64,000 nucleotides of DNA from contig CAZHSC010000010.1 in assembly GCA_964534995.1 (NCBI GenBank), positions 1 through 64,000 of the forward strand, read 5' to 3'. The stretch is from JAJTFW01 sp964534995 (GTDB lineage: Bacteria > Bacteroidota > Bacteroidia > AKYH767-A > OLB10). Positions 25,796-35,632 of this stretch are shown here, piece after piece. Each line of letters begins with the position of its first letter. Positions within the stretch are counted from its first letter, which is position 1. Below the pieces are notes generated by a model, which was not told the origin of the DNA, ran no database searches, and worked only from the letters and a program-made list of their open reading frames with translations. The position numbers were made by a program, and so were the translations under genes.

Positions 25796-28081
25796 TCAGG
25801 TCAATGGAAACATCAGTTCTATCGTGGTGCCGGTACTGTCACTCTCAACAGCGAGTTGTCCTTTTAACTGCCCGGCGCGCAGGTACATATTACGTATGCC
25901 ATTGCCACCGGTGCCTGTGTTGCTGCCGTTGCCTCCATGGCCCGAGTTAACGTATGATCCGTTTTTATTGACATCCGCTTGCAATGACCGGTGAGAAAAG
26001 CCTTTGCCATTGTCCTTTATTTTCATGAAAAGAGCATCGCCTTTCTTTATAAAATCTACCCTGAGCAGAGAAGCGCCTGAGTACTTGGCCGCATTGTTGA
26101 TGGCCTCTTTAAAAATTAAAAACAAGTTATGCCTTGTTTCCATGTTGAATTGTACCGGATTCAATGTTTCGTCCTGGTGAAACTGTAACTGGATATCTCT
26201 GGAAGATAAGAGCGAGAAGGCAAAGGATTCAATCCTGCCAAAAAACACTTTCCCACTGTCATTTACGGGGTTAATACTCCAGACAATATCGCTCAGGTTG
26301 GTAATGGTTTCACGGGCATTGTCACCAATTTTGTTGACCAACTCCATTACTTTATCGGTTTCGTTTTGATTCAGTTTATTCTTAATGGCTTCGCTGTATA
26401 TACTGATACTGCTCAAAGTACTTCCCACATCATCGTGCAGGTCGGCGCTGATGGCCTTTCGCTGATGAAGCAGGGCTTCCTGCTTTTCCAGCTTCTTCCT
26501 TAAGCGGTAACTCCGGAAGGCTGCAAAGCCCACTGCCGACAGCATGATAAATGCGCCCGTGGAAATACCCCGGAGTAATTTTTCCTCCGACAATTCTTTT
26601 TCCCGGATTTTTTGTTCCTGTTTGGCCAGCAGAAGTTGATCCGATTTCGCTTTCGATTTCAATACCTGCGATTCAAGTTCTTTCCGGGTACCTGAAAGTT
26701 TTAAATCGGCGTTGGTGCGCTGGATGTTCAGTAGTTCAATTTCTTTTTTATTTTTTTCCTCGCGCAGTCTTGAAATCATCAGGGCCGCTTGCTGTTCTTT
26801 TACCTTTGCGTTTTTTAATTCGTTTTCCTTGTTGAGCAGGTTAATTTCATTATCTTTTTTATCAGTCTCGTATTTTATTTTTATTTCTTCTATTCGCTTG
26901 TAGCTTTCATCATTTAGTAGTTCAAAAGTGGTTGCCGCCTGCAGTGTTTTAAAATAAAAAGATTGTTGCGAGTGTTTCAACCTTTCTTCAAAAGTTATTT
27001 TTGTTTCACAGGCCATTGCACTGTCTACCATAGAAAGAACCCTGTAAATTTCAGGTAAGCCCGTTTTTAATTTAAGGGTCTCTCTGATATCTTTTGCTCT
27101 AAGGAGGTATTTCTTTGCATCCTGAAAGCGATTTCGTGTGAAGAAAAGATAGCCAAGGTTATGATAGTTATTTGATTGCTTAAGCTCATTTTTATTTTCA
27201 ATGTCTCTGTTCAAACATTCAAAATATAAATTTTCTGCTTTAAGAAATTGGATGTCGGCATTTAAAGTATCACCGTTTTTTATTGCTTCTTCCCCCATAA
27301 ATGTTAGTATATTTGCAAGGGATAAAGCTACTGAATAAAAGTCATTGTTCTTTTTTTCTTTTCGAATCTCATATGCTTTGTTTAAATAATAGTATGCAGA
27401 ATCATACATTTTTAAATCTTTGTATACAATTCCTTTATTCTGCATAATAGTTGTTATGCCCGACTTGTTGTTTAGCTGCTCATAATATTTTTCAGCAATT
27501 ACATAATAGGATAGCGATTCTTTCAATTTAAATTGAATTCTTGAAACGATCCCAAGATTTAAATATGCTAATGCAAGTCCTGTCGTGTCTTTTTCTGCCT
27601 CACAAAGTTGGATTGCTTTGATACAATATGCAACAGCATCGGAATATTCACCGCAGTCTTTACTCGTTGCCCCAAGGCTAAGATATGTTCTTGCAATTTT
27701 AACATTACTCTTTAATTCAACAGCTGTTTTTAGTGCACTATTGTAGTATTTTATAGCGTTGGTATAATCACCATGGTTTTTATAAGCATATCCCAATGAA
27801 TTCTGCGCAGCATATATACTTGGTTTATGACTTAGTGTTTCAGCAATATTTATAGCGGCCATTCCACTCTTAATGGCAAGTTCTAATTCGTCGAGATTTG
27901 CCATTTTTCGTGCAAAGGTAATCAGTGAATCCACCTTTGCCGTGTCGTTTTTCATTGCCAGTATTTGTGTCAGCGTCTCTTCGTTTGAAATTTTATTTTG
28001 AGCGATTCCTTTTCCTGAATAGAAAAGCAGCATTATGAATAACGCTTGAAAAGAAATATACTTCAGACATTTTATTTCCAT
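25796..28081 (-). CDS. TPR-containing sensor histidine kinase (NarX/LytS-like HisKA_3 class)
   Basis: A 761-residue membrane protein. It begins with a signal sequence (FQALFIMLLFYSGKGIAQ), then six to eight tetratricopeptide repeats in the periplasm (for example NSLGYAYKNHGDYTNAIKYYNSALKTA). A long coiled coil (about 400-490) leads to a transmembrane helix (GISTGAFIMLSAVGFAAF). The phosphoacceptor helix reads RKAISADLHDDVGSTLSSISIYSEAI, with the histidine in LHDD. The ATPase domain has N-box FKEAINNAAKYSGA, G1 IKDNGKGF and G2 GNGIRNMYLRAGQL. Such kinases phosphorylate NarL-type regulators; one is encoded about 450 bases downstream of the start side, on the same strand. The ligand is unknown. 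Confidence 0.9.
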   Translation of the reverse strand: MEIKCLKYISFQALFIMLLFYSGKGIAQNKISNEETLTQILAMKNDTAKVDSLITFARKMANLDELELAIKSGMAAINIAETLSHKPSIYAAQNSLGYAYKNHGDYTNAIKYYNSALKTAVELKSNVKIARTYLSLGATSKDCGEYSDAVAYCIKAIQLCEAEKDTTGLALAYLNLGIVSRIQFKLKESLSYYVIAEKYYEQLNNKSGITTIMQNKGIVYKDLKMYDSAYYYLNKAYEIRKEKKNNDFYSVALSLANILTFMGEEAIKNGDTLNADIQFLKAENLYFECLNRDIENKNELKQSNNYHNLGYLFFTRNRFQDAKKYLLRAKDIRETLKLKTGLPEIYRVLSMVDSAMACETKITFEERLKHSQQSFYFKTLQAATTFELLNDESYKRIEEIKIKYETDKKDNEINLLNKENELKNAKVKEQQAALMISRLREEKNKKEIELLNIQRTNADLKLSGTRKELESQVLKSKAKSDQLLLAKQEQKIREKELSEEKLLRGISTGAFIMLSAVGFAAFRSYRLRKKLEKQEALLHQRKAISADLHDDVGSTLSSISIYSEAIKNKLNQNETDKVMELVNKIGDNARETITNLSDIVWSINPVNDSGKVFFGRIESFAFSLLSSRDIQLQFHQDETLNPVQFNMETRHNLFLIFKEAINNAAKYSGASLLRVDFIKKGDALFMKIKDNGKGFSHRSLQADVNKNGSYVNSGHGGNGSNTGTGGNGIRNMYLRAGQLKGQLAVESDSTGTTIELMFPLT

Positions 28082-28534
28082 AGAACTTCAATACTTTCGT
28101 TTCAAATAATTATTTTTATTGGGTTCACATTAATTAATTTCTGATTAATTCTTCTGCGCTTCAACAATCATGAACTTGCTTAAGATTCATTTCTGTGCCA
28201 ATACGAATATATGCAATTCAGCGGGAAATTTTAGGATGCGAGAACTGAAATCAGATAACCAGTTGTTGTATAAAATCACCTGACTTTCTCATACTTGTAT
28301 TTAGAAATATGAAAAGTTTGGTTTGTTTGGTTTTTTTTCCCGATCAATCATTCCATAGGAATTTTAATTTTTTCCTTCTGGTCTGTATGGAGATGGAATG
28401 TCATCTCAGAAATCTATAAAAAGGTATTTCAGTTGAAATTTTACTTAAAAATCGGGCTGTACAGTTCATTAAGTCTGAAAAACGCTTGCTTTGATTGTAT
28501 TAACCCATTCCAGCTGCAGTTTCCGGCTGATGAT
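28082..28534. other. Intergenic region, nothing identified
   Basis: 450 AT-rich bases between the response regulator and the kinase genes. No gene, hairpin terminator or promoter with both consensus elements could be supported. A CAAATAAT near 28102 comes close to a reverse -7 box but does not match. Confidence 0.5.
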
Positions 28535-29191
28535 TTAACTCACAATCTTTTTATTTATAGCCTTGGCCACCGCTTCGGTCATACTCGCTACATGCAACTT
28601 CTCATATATGTTTTTCATGTGTGAGCGTACCGTTTCGTAGGTAATGCCGCAATGATCTGCTATCATTTTGTAGCTTAATCCATTTACAAGGCAGGAAAGT
28701 ACTTCTTTTTCACGGGCCGTGAGATGGTATTCGTCGTCTTCTTTTAGTGAGGTATTGGTCTCCTCTTTGGGTCTATATAAAAAGCCCAGTACCTTGCGCG
28801 CAACACTGGGGCTCATAGGGCTGCCTCCCTGATATACCTCAACAATATATTCCAGGATTTTAGCAGGAGGAGTGTTTTTCAGGATATAGCCGGAGGCCCC
28901 GGCACAGATGGCTTCGAATACGTGTTCATCGTTCTCAAAGGCCGTTTGCATAAGAACGTTAATTTTTGGAAAATGATTTTTAACCATTTTGACGGCTTCA
29001 ATCCCGTTAATACCCGGCATTTCTATGTCCATCAGGATCACGTCCGGTTGGCTTTTTTCAATTTTTTTCTGCAGGTCCGAACAATCCAGATAGGTGCCGG
29101 CAATCTGAAATCCGGGAGTCCCGTCAATCAGCACGTCCAGTGATTCCAGTAATTTCTTGTTATCGTCAAATATTGTGACACGTATAGCCAT
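28535..29191 (-). CDS. NarL/FixJ-type response regulator
   Basis: A 218-residue two-domain regulator. The receiver domain has the acidic pair FDD (residues 8-10), the phosphoacceptor D55 in DVILMDIEMPG, the conserved T/A region LMQTAFENDEHVFEA and the lysine in GYILKNTPP. The C-terminal LuxR HTH (LTAREKEVLSCLVNGLSYKMIADHCGITYETVRSHMKNIYEKLHV) binds DNA. It is transcribed in the same direction as the histidine kinase and is its likely partner. Its targets are unknown; the neighbouring secreted-protein genes are candidates by location only. Confidence 0.93.
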   Translation of the reverse strand: MAIRVTIFDDNKKLLESLDVLIDGTPGFQIAGTYLDCSDLQKKIEKSQPDVILMDIEMPGINGIEAVKMVKNHFPKINVLMQTAFENDEHVFEAICAGASGYILKNTPPAKILEYIVEVYQGGSPMSPSVARKVLGFLYRPKEETNTSLKEDDEYHLTAREKEVLSCLVNGLSYKMIADHCGITYETVRSHMKNIYEKLHVASMTEAVAKAINKKIVS

Positions 29192-29235
29192 TGTCCGGGT
29201 TTTTAGAAGAAACCAATAAATGCATTAATATACTG

Positions 29236-29243
29236 CAAAGGTA
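29236..29243 (-). promoter_or_regulatory. -7 box for the response regulator
   Basis: TACCTTTG on the minus strand, 44 bases upstream of the ATG at 29191. A TTG lies upstream but with 16-base spacing, shorter than usual. Confidence 0.4.
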
Positions 29244-29422
29244 AAGCGGAGTGATACTGCAAAAATACCCTAATTCGGGGAGGCCGAAGCCGGCTTTGTA
29301 ATAATATCAGGTCACTTGTGATTGTTTTGGCAAATGGATGGCAGCTTGCTTTGGGTGCATCTGCGGCTTATCCTTATGCAGTAATTGGGTTCTTCACGCT
29401 TGATGCAACTATGAAACACAGG

Positions 29423-31702
29423 TCAATACCCTCTCATTTTAACCAACTTTCTGCTTACACGGTACTGGCCATTGTCAAAGAGAACAGTATAAATACCCTC
29501 TTCCATTTCTGATAAATCAAGGAGAAATTTTGTTCCTTTTTCGGTTCTGTTTATTACTTCCCGGCCCAGAGGATCGTATACCCGTATTTGAGTAGCAAGA
29601 CTTTGTTCCCCTGGTATTTCAATGTTAAAAGCTGTTGCCGATGGATTTGGGAAAATGTGATACGCGTCAGGATGCTGAAAATCGGCTGTTCTGCAGGGTA
29701 CGGTTACCGTCACCATGGATGATTTTTTTGTACAGCCGTAAAGGTTGGTAGTCTGAACTTTGTACTTGCCGGCAGTAGTTGCGGTAAAGGAAGCCGAATT
29801 GGCGCCGGAAATATTACCCCCGTTTTTTATCCATTGATAGCTGAGTCCGTTGCCATTGTTGGCGTGCATGACAACACTGTCGCCTGCACAAAAGCTAATG
29901 GGCCCCTGCGGCGTGACAGTGGCGGCGGGCAAGGCATTTACTGTCACCTTGGTACCACTGGATGTCGTTTTACTGCAGCCGGTAATCAGGTGGGTGACCT
30001 GTACTTTATAGGTACCGCTCAAAGAGGCTGTGTAGGACGCTGCGGTGGCCCCGGTAATCGGAATACTGTTTCTAAGCCATTGGTAAGCTTTATTGGAAGC
30101 AAAGGGGGCACTCAGGATTACGCTTCCTCCATCGCAAAATGTGATGGGGCCATTGCTGCTGATGCCCGCTGCGGGCAATGGATGAAGTGTGATCTGGATG
30201 CTGTTTGAAGTATCAGTACCGCAGGCGTTGCTTTGAACGCAGAAGTAGGTACCTCCTGCATTTGCTGTATACCCTGAACCCGTGGCCCCGGTAATAAGGT
30301 TGTTATTGTAAAACCATTGATAGGTATTGCCGTTGGTGGCATTTGTTAGCAGAGAGGTGGAAGCTCCGGCGCAAATGGAGGTGCTGGAGGCGGTGACGAC
30401 CGCGCCGGGTACCGCGCAGGAACAAATGGTGTATAAGATACCCCCTGTATTGGTGTTTACCGGACCGTCAATGTTGTTCAGCGCAACCGGTGAAGTTCCG
30501 TTGTTGAAACTACTGGCAGTTCCGCCGCTGATAGCTACGCCGCTTGCCGGGGAGACGTTGCAGGAATTACCAGTACTGTCTGTCTTTACCAGATAAACAT
30601 CGCTGTTGTTATTGTAGGAAGAGGTACTGCCGGCAAACACTATGCTTCCATCAATAAGCTGTATGAGGTCATTGACGCTTTCGGCTCCCGTGCCGCCATA
30701 CACCCGGGTGCCTGTTAAGTTGCCGCTGCTGTCGAGGAAGGCAAGGTAAGCGTTGTAGTCGACAGCAGGCGTTGTATAGGTTGTACCGCACACAACATAT
30801 CCGTGCTGTAATGTTTGTACAACGGAATGACCACTTTCAAAACCGGATCCTCCAATCGCCTTTGCCCACTGTAAGGACCCGGATGCACTGAGTTTAACAA
30901 CAAGCATATCATCATTTCCGTTTCCGAATGAATTGGTGGTTCCGGCATACATGAATCCGTTATCATGTGTCTGAATGAGTTTACTGCCGCGGCCGGAAAT
31001 TTCAATACCATTACCTCCCACCTTTTTGCTCCATAGTACTGTGCCGTTGGTATCAATTTTTGTAAACAGCAGATCACTGCTGTTGCCTGCTCCCACGGTA
31101 CCTGCAAGTACGAGGGTTCCGTCATTTGCCTGAACAATGGAGTAAACGCCGTCATCATAGCCGCCAATGGAACGCGACCAAAGCAATGTTCCGCTCATAT
31201 TGAGTTTGAATATTACGCCTTCATAGGAAGGGGTTCCGCTTCCAGTAATCCGCCCGCTGACTATCAGGTTGCCATCAGTAGTCTGAACAAGAGAGAAGGC
31301 CTGGTCGAAGAGGCCAAGATTCATTTGTTTGCTCCATTGGATATTTCCCACACTGTCAAGTTTCAGTACATACATTTGAAATTCCCAGTAATTGGTGCGT
31401 CCGGCGATGGCATACCCCCTGTCGCTGGTTTGAATAAGGCAGGTTCCGGCATCGTAATCATTGCCACCGATTTTCCTTGTCCATTGTATCGTACCGCTAT
31501 TGCTGAATTTAACGATGAATACGTCGCCGGTTCCGGAACCTGAATTTCCGGTGATCCCTGTAATGGCATATCCGCCGTCAGCAGTATTGACAATGGAGTT
31601 GGCAGATTCACCGCTGAAAGCATGCAGCCTTTTTTGATAAAACTGCTGACCGTACAGGGCCTGGCAAAATAAAAGAAATGAAATCAGGATTGTTTTCTTC
31701 AT
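29423..31702 (-). CDS. Secreted beta-propeller/Ig-like protein with T9SS sorting domain
   Basis: A 759-residue protein with a signal peptide (ILISFLLFCQALYGQ). Residues about 20-395 consist of seven repeats with the consensus W-[ST]-[RK]-x-[IV]-G-G...G-Y-x-[VI]-[AV]-G-x-T...D-x-x-[VL]-x-K-[LI]-D-x-x-G-[NT]-[IL], consistent with a seven-bladed propeller. Three Ig/PKD-like modules follow, each with a cysteine-containing SICAG, TFCDG or SFCAG strand and a YQW(L/I/F) core. The last ~75 residues form a T9SS type A domain (YHIFPNPSATAFNIEIPG...GIYTVLFDNGQYRVSRKLV). Surface exposure is expected; binding function is inferred. Confidence 0.88.
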   Translation of the reverse strand: MKKTILISFLLFCQALYGQQFYQKRLHAFSGESANSIVNTADGGYAITGITGNSGSGTGDVFIVKFSNSGTIQWTRKIGGNDYDAGTCLIQTSDRGYAIAGRTNYWEFQMYVLKLDSVGNIQWSKQMNLGLFDQAFSLVQTTDGNLIVSGRITGSGTPSYEGVIFKLNMSGTLLWSRSIGGYDDGVYSIVQANDGTLVLAGTVGAGNSSDLLFTKIDTNGTVLWSKKVGGNGIEISGRGSKLIQTHDNGFMYAGTTNSFGNGNDDMLVVKLSASGSLQWAKAIGGSGFESGHSVVQTLQHGYVVCGTTYTTPAVDYNAYLAFLDSSGNLTGTRVYGGTGAESVNDLIQLIDGSIVFAGSTSSYNNNSDVYLVKTDSTGNSCNVSPASGVAISGGTASSFNNGTSPVALNNIDGPVNTNTGGILYTICSCAVPGAVVTASSTSICAGASTSLLTNATNGNTYQWFYNNNLITGATGSGYTANAGGTYFCVQSNACGTDTSNSIQITLHPLPAAGISSNGPITFCDGGSVILSAPFASNKAYQWLRNSIPITGATAASYTASLSGTYKVQVTHLITGCSKTTSSGTKVTVNALPAATVTPQGPISFCAGDSVVMHANNGNGLSYQWIKNGGNISGANSASFTATTAGKYKVQTTNLYGCTKKSSMVTVTVPCRTADFQHPDAYHIFPNPSATAFNIEIPGEQSLATQIRVYDPLGREVINRTEKGTKFLLDLSEMEEGIYTVLFDNGQYRVSRKLVKMRGY

Positions 31703-31964
31703 TGTTTAGCATGGATTACACCATAGCAGGCCGGAGGAATACCATATAAATATAGGTACCGGATTCTGATTTTGCAAATAATATACGATAATGGTGACCA
31801 GACAGGTGCCGGCTTCAGCAATATATGCTGCTTTGTATCCGTTTTCTGAAAAGGACATCCTTGAATTATTGCGGAAAACATGAATAATGTCCCGGTTTTA
31901 CTTTGAAATATATCCGCAATTTTGATGCATTTGCATTAATTTTACGGTTCAAACAGGAAAAGCT

Positions 31965-33164
31965 ATGTACGATACATTAAAGCCGGTACTTGAAAATGAA
32001 CTGAAGGAAATTAAAGAAGCCGGGTTGTATAAACAGGAAAGGGTAATTACGACACCGCAGGGTGCTGACATCCGTGCCAACGGAAGGGAGGTGATTAATT
32101 TTTGCGCAAATAATTACCTGGGACTTTCTTCCCATCCTGCAGTGATTAAAGCTGCCAGAGAGGCGATTGATACGCATGGATTTGGAATGAGCAGTGTTCG
32201 ATTTATATGTGGCACGCAAGATATACATAAGGAATTGGAGGCTAAGATCTCATCCTTTCTGGGTACTGAAGATACCATTCTGTATGCTGCGGCCTTCGAT
32301 GCCAACGGTGGCGTCTTTGAACCATTGCTCAATGAGCAGGATGCCATCATTTCCGATGAACTCAATCATGCTTCTATCATTGACGGTATCCGCCTGTGCA
32401 AAGCGCAGCGCCATCGCTATAAGCACAACAACATGGAGGACCTGGAAGAGCAGCTCAAGGCTACCCGGCATCTTCGTCACCGCATGATCGTTACCGATGG
32501 CGTCTTTTCTATGGACGGAACCATTGCCCAGCTGGACAAAATTTGTGAACTGGCAGATAAATACCGGGCCCTGGTCATGATCGATGAGTGTCATGCTTCA
32601 GGATTCATGGGAAAAAGCGGTCGTGGGACGCATGAGCACGCCGGTGTGATGGGCCGTGTGGATATCATTACAGGTACCCTGGGTAAAGCCCTCGGCGGCG
32701 CTATGGGTGGATTTACTTCGGGCAGGAAAGAAATCATAGAAATGCTACGCCAGCGTTCACGGCCCTATCTCTTTTCAAACTCATTGGCACCCTCTATTGT
32801 TGGGGCTTCCATCACGGTGATAGATATGTTGACGGAAACGACAGCGCTCAGGGACAAACTCTGGGAAAATACCCGCTACTTCAGGGATCAGATCTCGAAG
32901 GCCGGCTTTGATATCAAAGCAGGAATTCACCCGATTGTCCCCATTATGCTGTATGAAGCAAAACTGGCCCAGGATTTCGCCAGCCGGCTCCTGGAGGAGG
33001 GGATTTATGTCATCGGTTTCTTCTATCCCGTTGTGGCTAAGGGCAATGCGCGTATCCGGGTTCAGCTTAGTGCCGCACATGAACGCCACCATATTGATAA
33101 AGCGATTGCTGCTTTTACAAAAGTTGGAAAAGAATTGGGTGTAGTAAAGGCGGTTTCCGCATAA
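31965..33164 (+). CDS. kbl: Glycine C-acetyltransferase (2-amino-3-ketobutyrate CoA ligase)
   Basis: A 399-residue PLP-dependent alpha-oxoamine synthase. It converts glycine and acetyl-CoA to and from 2-amino-3-oxobutyrate in threonine breakdown. Family segments are INFCANNYLGLSSHPAVIKAA, HGFGMSSVRFICGTQDIHKELEAKISSFLGTED, LMIDECHASGFMGKSGRGTHEH (as VMIDECHASG) and ITGTLGKALGGAMGGF with the PLP lysine K241. The length equals E. coli Kbl. The partner threonine dehydrogenase is not in the window. The gene is followed by a tRNA on the same strand. Confidence 0.94.
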   Translation: MYDTLKPVLENELKEIKEAGLYKQERVITTPQGADIRANGREVINFCANNYLGLSSHPAVIKAAREAIDTHGFGMSSVRFICGTQDIHKELEAKISSFLGTEDTILYAAAFDANGGVFEPLLNEQDAIISDELNHASIIDGIRLCKAQRHRYKHNNMEDLEEQLKATRHLRHRMIVTDGVFSMDGTIAQLDKICELADKYRALVMIDECHASGFMGKSGRGTHEHAGVMGRVDIITGTLGKALGGAMGGFTSGRKEIIEMLRQRSRPYLFSNSLAPSIVGASITVIDMLTETTALRDKLWENTRYFRDQISKAGFDIKAGIHPIVPIMLYEAKLAQDFASRLLEEGIYVIGFFYPVVAKGNARIRVQLSAAHERHHIDKAIAAFTKVGKELGVVKAVSA

Positions 33165-33227
33165 GTACTATTTTTGTGCTCCTGAAAAATGACGGGCATC
33201 CCGCCAGAGATCAGAAAATTTATTATC

Positions 33228-33301
33228 GGGCCTATAGCTCAGTTGGTTAGAGCGCCGGACTCATAATCCGTCGGTCGTAGGTTCAAGTCCTACTGGGCCC
33301 A
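33228..33301 (+). tRNA. tRNA with anticodon CAU (elongator Met or Ile2)
   Basis: A complete cloverleaf: acceptor GGGCCTA pairs with TGGGCCC (one G-U), D arm GCTC...GAGC, anticodon loop CTCATAA with CAT at 33262-33264, T arm GTAGG-TTCAAGT-CCTAC, discriminator A at 33301. The following bases are CCC, not CCA, so the tail is added enzymatically. The 27-43 pair is C/T and unpaired. It is not the initiator, which carries three G-C pairs in the anticodon stem. Deciding between Met and lysidine-modified Ile2 needs comparative data. Confidence 0.93.
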
Positions 33302-33315
33302 CCCATGAAGGAGAG

Positions 33316-33345
33316 AGGCCGGGAGATGATCCTGGCCTTTTTATT
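33316..33345 (+). terminator. Intrinsic terminator of the tRNA
   Basis: AGGCCGGGA pairs with TCCTGGCCT (one G-T) around a GATGA loop, followed by a TTTTTATTTTT tract. The second copy of this segment, 97 bases further on, has lost the outer stem. Confidence 0.85.
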
Positions 33346-33514
33346 TTTCTTACAGTGGACCTTCGCGTTGTGATTGAATTTTGGAAAGGCCTCACCCTTC
33401 ATGGGTGGGCTGAAAAGGGGAGATGATCCTGGCTTTTTTATTTTTCTTACAGTGGACTATCGCGTTGTGATTGAATTTGGGAAAGGCCTCACACTTCAGG
33501 GGTGGGGCTGACTA
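33321..33514 (+). repeat. 97-bp tandem direct repeat, two copies
   Basis: The segment starting GGGAGATGATCCTGGC at 33321 recurs at 33418 with few differences, including the shared TTTTTATTTTTCTTACAGTGGAC and TCGCGTTGTGATTGAATTT parts. It begins inside the tRNA terminator. Confidence 0.8.
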
Positions 33515-33580
33515 GAGAGGGGTTGACATTGGACCTCGCCTCTTTGCATTTTTTCGCCTCACACTTCAGGGGTGGGGCTG
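33389..33580 (+). repeat. REP-like hairpin element, three copies
   Basis: GCCTCACMCTTCAKGGGTGGGGCTG occurs at 33389-33412, 33486-33510 and 33556-33580 (the first copy one base shorter). Each can fold through CCTCAC/GTGGGG. The first copy also contains the exact reverse complement (33396-33410) of the tRNA 3' end plus flank (33297-33311). Confidence 0.7.
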
Positions 33581-33852
33581 AAAAGAAGGGAAGAAGATCA
33601 CAGCCTCTCAGTTTTTATTTCTACGTACCATTCCATTGTAATTAAATTATAATGCAACTTCATGGCTGGGATAAGGAGCAAATCTTCTGATTATTCATCA
33701 GTCATTTGTTGCATAGCCTTTTTGTAACCGTGTTAATCATGGCAGTGCTGAATGACGATATTCTCAACATTTTTTTCATAAATATTTAAATTCATTTAAA
33801 AAATGGGGAATAACTAATTATTGTTTTCAGCAGGGGTTATTCAGGATTACTA

Positions 33853-35154
33853 CTACTCCTTTATAAATCTTTTTACTATAACTCCATTTTTGAAATAATA
33901 TATTCCGCTGGGCAACATACTGATGTCAATTTTATTGATTCCTGCGAAAACGGCTGTTGAAAGCACGCATTGTCCGTTGAAATTGTAAATTATTATCCGG
34001 TCTTCAGGTAGATCATTGCATTGGTAAATAAGTTCATTTTTAACAGGATTGGGATAAAGTGATAATTCATTTTCTTCAGTTAAAGGTTCCAGCCCGCTGG
34101 TAGTAACCGAATAAATTTCTACAGTACTCAATATGCTGAAAGGTGGTGTCAAACCTCCGCCAATCATGAATTTATTACCAACATTTGTGGCAGCTGCCTG
34201 TGCTCTTGGGGTTGTTAAAGAATCAATCGTCCAGGTGTTGGTTAAGGTATCAAATATATCCACCCTTTTAAATGCAGTGTTGAGGGCCGCATCTGCACCA
34301 CCTGCAAAAAATAATTTACCGGCTGTTTCACCGCTGCATAAAAATGCTCTTCCCTGTGATAAGGAATCGATGCTCCAGATACCCGTAGAAACATCATAAA
34401 TGTCAACTCGCTTACTAACAACTCCTGGTGCCTCTATTCCTCCGGCTATATAAATTTTATTACCTGCAGCCGTTGCGCTTGCATGGGAACGGGCCTGAGA
34501 AAGGGTATCGGTAGTCCAGACAAATGTAGTCGTGTTGAATATATCTACCTTGTTTGTAACAGAACCATTTGACGTTTCTCCTCCGGCAAAGAGGATAATA
34601 TTTCCGGTTCCGGCACCACATAAACTATGTCGTGCTTCAGAAAGATTTGCAACCGTCCATAAATTGGTAGTTGTGTTGTAGATGTCTACATAGGTATATA
34701 CCGCGCTTAAGTTGTTATCACGCCCTCCTGCAAAGAGGATTTTATCCCCGGTCGCTGCAGCAGCAAGATCATGTCTGGCAAGTCCAAGTGAAGCAGTAGA
34801 CCATGATGAAGAATTGGTATTAAAGAGATCTACCTGGTCGGAAGTTAATAAGATCCAGTCATTTTGTCCGCCACCAAATGCAATGATGTTGCCGGTACCC
34901 GCACCTGCAAGTCCATTACGACCCGAGGAAAGACTGCCTGCAGTCCAGGTATTGGAAATGTTATCATAGATATCTGAAACCGCAGGTGGCATGGATATCA
35001 TACCGATTCCACCGGCGAAAATGGCTGTATTGCCAGTTGATGCCGCCGTCAGCGAACGGCGCATTTCTTGTAACGTAGCGGTTGACCATTGTGCTTGCGT
35101 TTGGTGTTGTACCACCAGCAGTAGAAACAGAAGAGTGTACAATTTTTTTTTCAT
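33853..35154 (-). CDS. Secreted seven-repeat kelch protein with T9SS sorting domain
   Basis: A 433-residue protein with a signal peptide (LYTLLFLLLVVQHQTQAQ). Seven kelch motifs of about 48 residues cover residues 22-355, each with W-[ST]...L-x-x-x-R, G-[NK]-[KI]-[IL]-x-[FI]-[AG]-G-G and VD-[IL]-[FY]-[ND], consistent with a complete seven-bladed propeller. A T9SS type A sorting domain ends the protein (ELSLYPNPVKNELIYQC...GIYYFKNGVIVKRFIKE). Kelch propellers usually bind carbohydrate or protein. It is probably exposed on the cell surface; no catalytic partner domain is present. Confidence 0.88.
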   Translation of the reverse strand: MKKKLYTLLFLLLVVQHQTQAQWSTATLQEMRRSLTAASTGNTAIFAGGIGMISMPPAVSDIYDNISNTWTAGSLSSGRNGLAGAGTGNIIAFGGGQNDWILLTSDQVDLFNTNSSSWSTASLGLARHDLAAAATGDKILFAGGRDNNLSAVYTYVDIYNTTTNLWTVANLSEARHSLCGAGTGNIILFAGGETSNGSVTNKVDIFNTTTFVWTTDTLSQARSHASATAAGNKIYIAGGIEAPGVVSKRVDIYDVSTGIWSIDSLSQGRAFLCSGETAGKLFFAGGADAALNTAFKRVDIFDTLTNTWTIDSLTTPRAQAAATNVGNKFMIGGGLTPPFSILSTVEIYSVTTSGLEPLTEENELSLYPNPVKNELIYQCNDLPEDRIIIYNFNGQCVLSTAVFAGINKIDISMLPSGIYYFKNGVIVKRFIKE

Positions 35155-35554
35155 GGCTGGAACGGGTTGGATAGTAGGGGTTGATTTAATTTTATCAGGT
35201 TTTGTATGGTTAATACTAATTGGGTATTTCTATGGATTTTCAACCAAATGACTGTCAATTTTCGGAATGCTAAAAATAACGTGTTGAAGTATGCGATTTT
35301 TCATGAATACACCCCTATTAATAGGTAATAGCCCGGATCTGCTAAGGTTCTTTTACAATTATTTCTATCATTTTTAAACCGGAAATTGATGGTGTACTAC
35401 CGCTGAATAACAGTTTATTGATTTGAATCAGCTGGAGCGTTTATTTCGCAGCTTTATTAGCTGAGGGATATGTGAGAATGAAAATATTTTCTGTTGGATG
35501 ACATAAGCAGGAGTTGAGTGTTTGTTACAGACATATCTGATGATCGTACCGGCA
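35155..35554. other. Intergenic region, nothing identified
   Basis: About 400 AT-rich bases between the divergent kelch and HAD genes. Apart from the HAD promoter that follows, I see no gene or RNA element here. Confidence 0.5.
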
Positions 35555-35585
35555 TTGGTGAAATAACCTTTAAATAGTAAATTTG
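35555..35585 (+). promoter_or_regulatory. Complete Bacteroidota promoter (TTG-N20-TAAATTTG)
   Basis: TTG at 35555-35557, 20-base spacer, TAAATTTG at 35578-35585. It would start a transcript about 40-45 bases before the HAD hydrolase ATG at 35633. Confidence 0.75.
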
Positions 35586-35632
35586 TCTGCGGATTAGTAA
35601 ACGTCTTGTGTAATTATATTTTAAATAAAAAC

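Larger units (their letters stand above)
33302..33852. other. Intergenic region rich in repeats after the tRNA
   Basis: 550 bases without a gene. It includes the tRNA terminator, a 97-bp tandem duplication, three copies of a ~25-base REP-like hairpin and, from about 33600, an AT-rich stretch with nothing identified. Confidence 0.7.

Noticed and set aside
33228..33301. Initiator tRNA-fMet
   Set aside because: The anticodon stem lacks the three consecutive G-C pairs of initiators and position 1-72 is paired.
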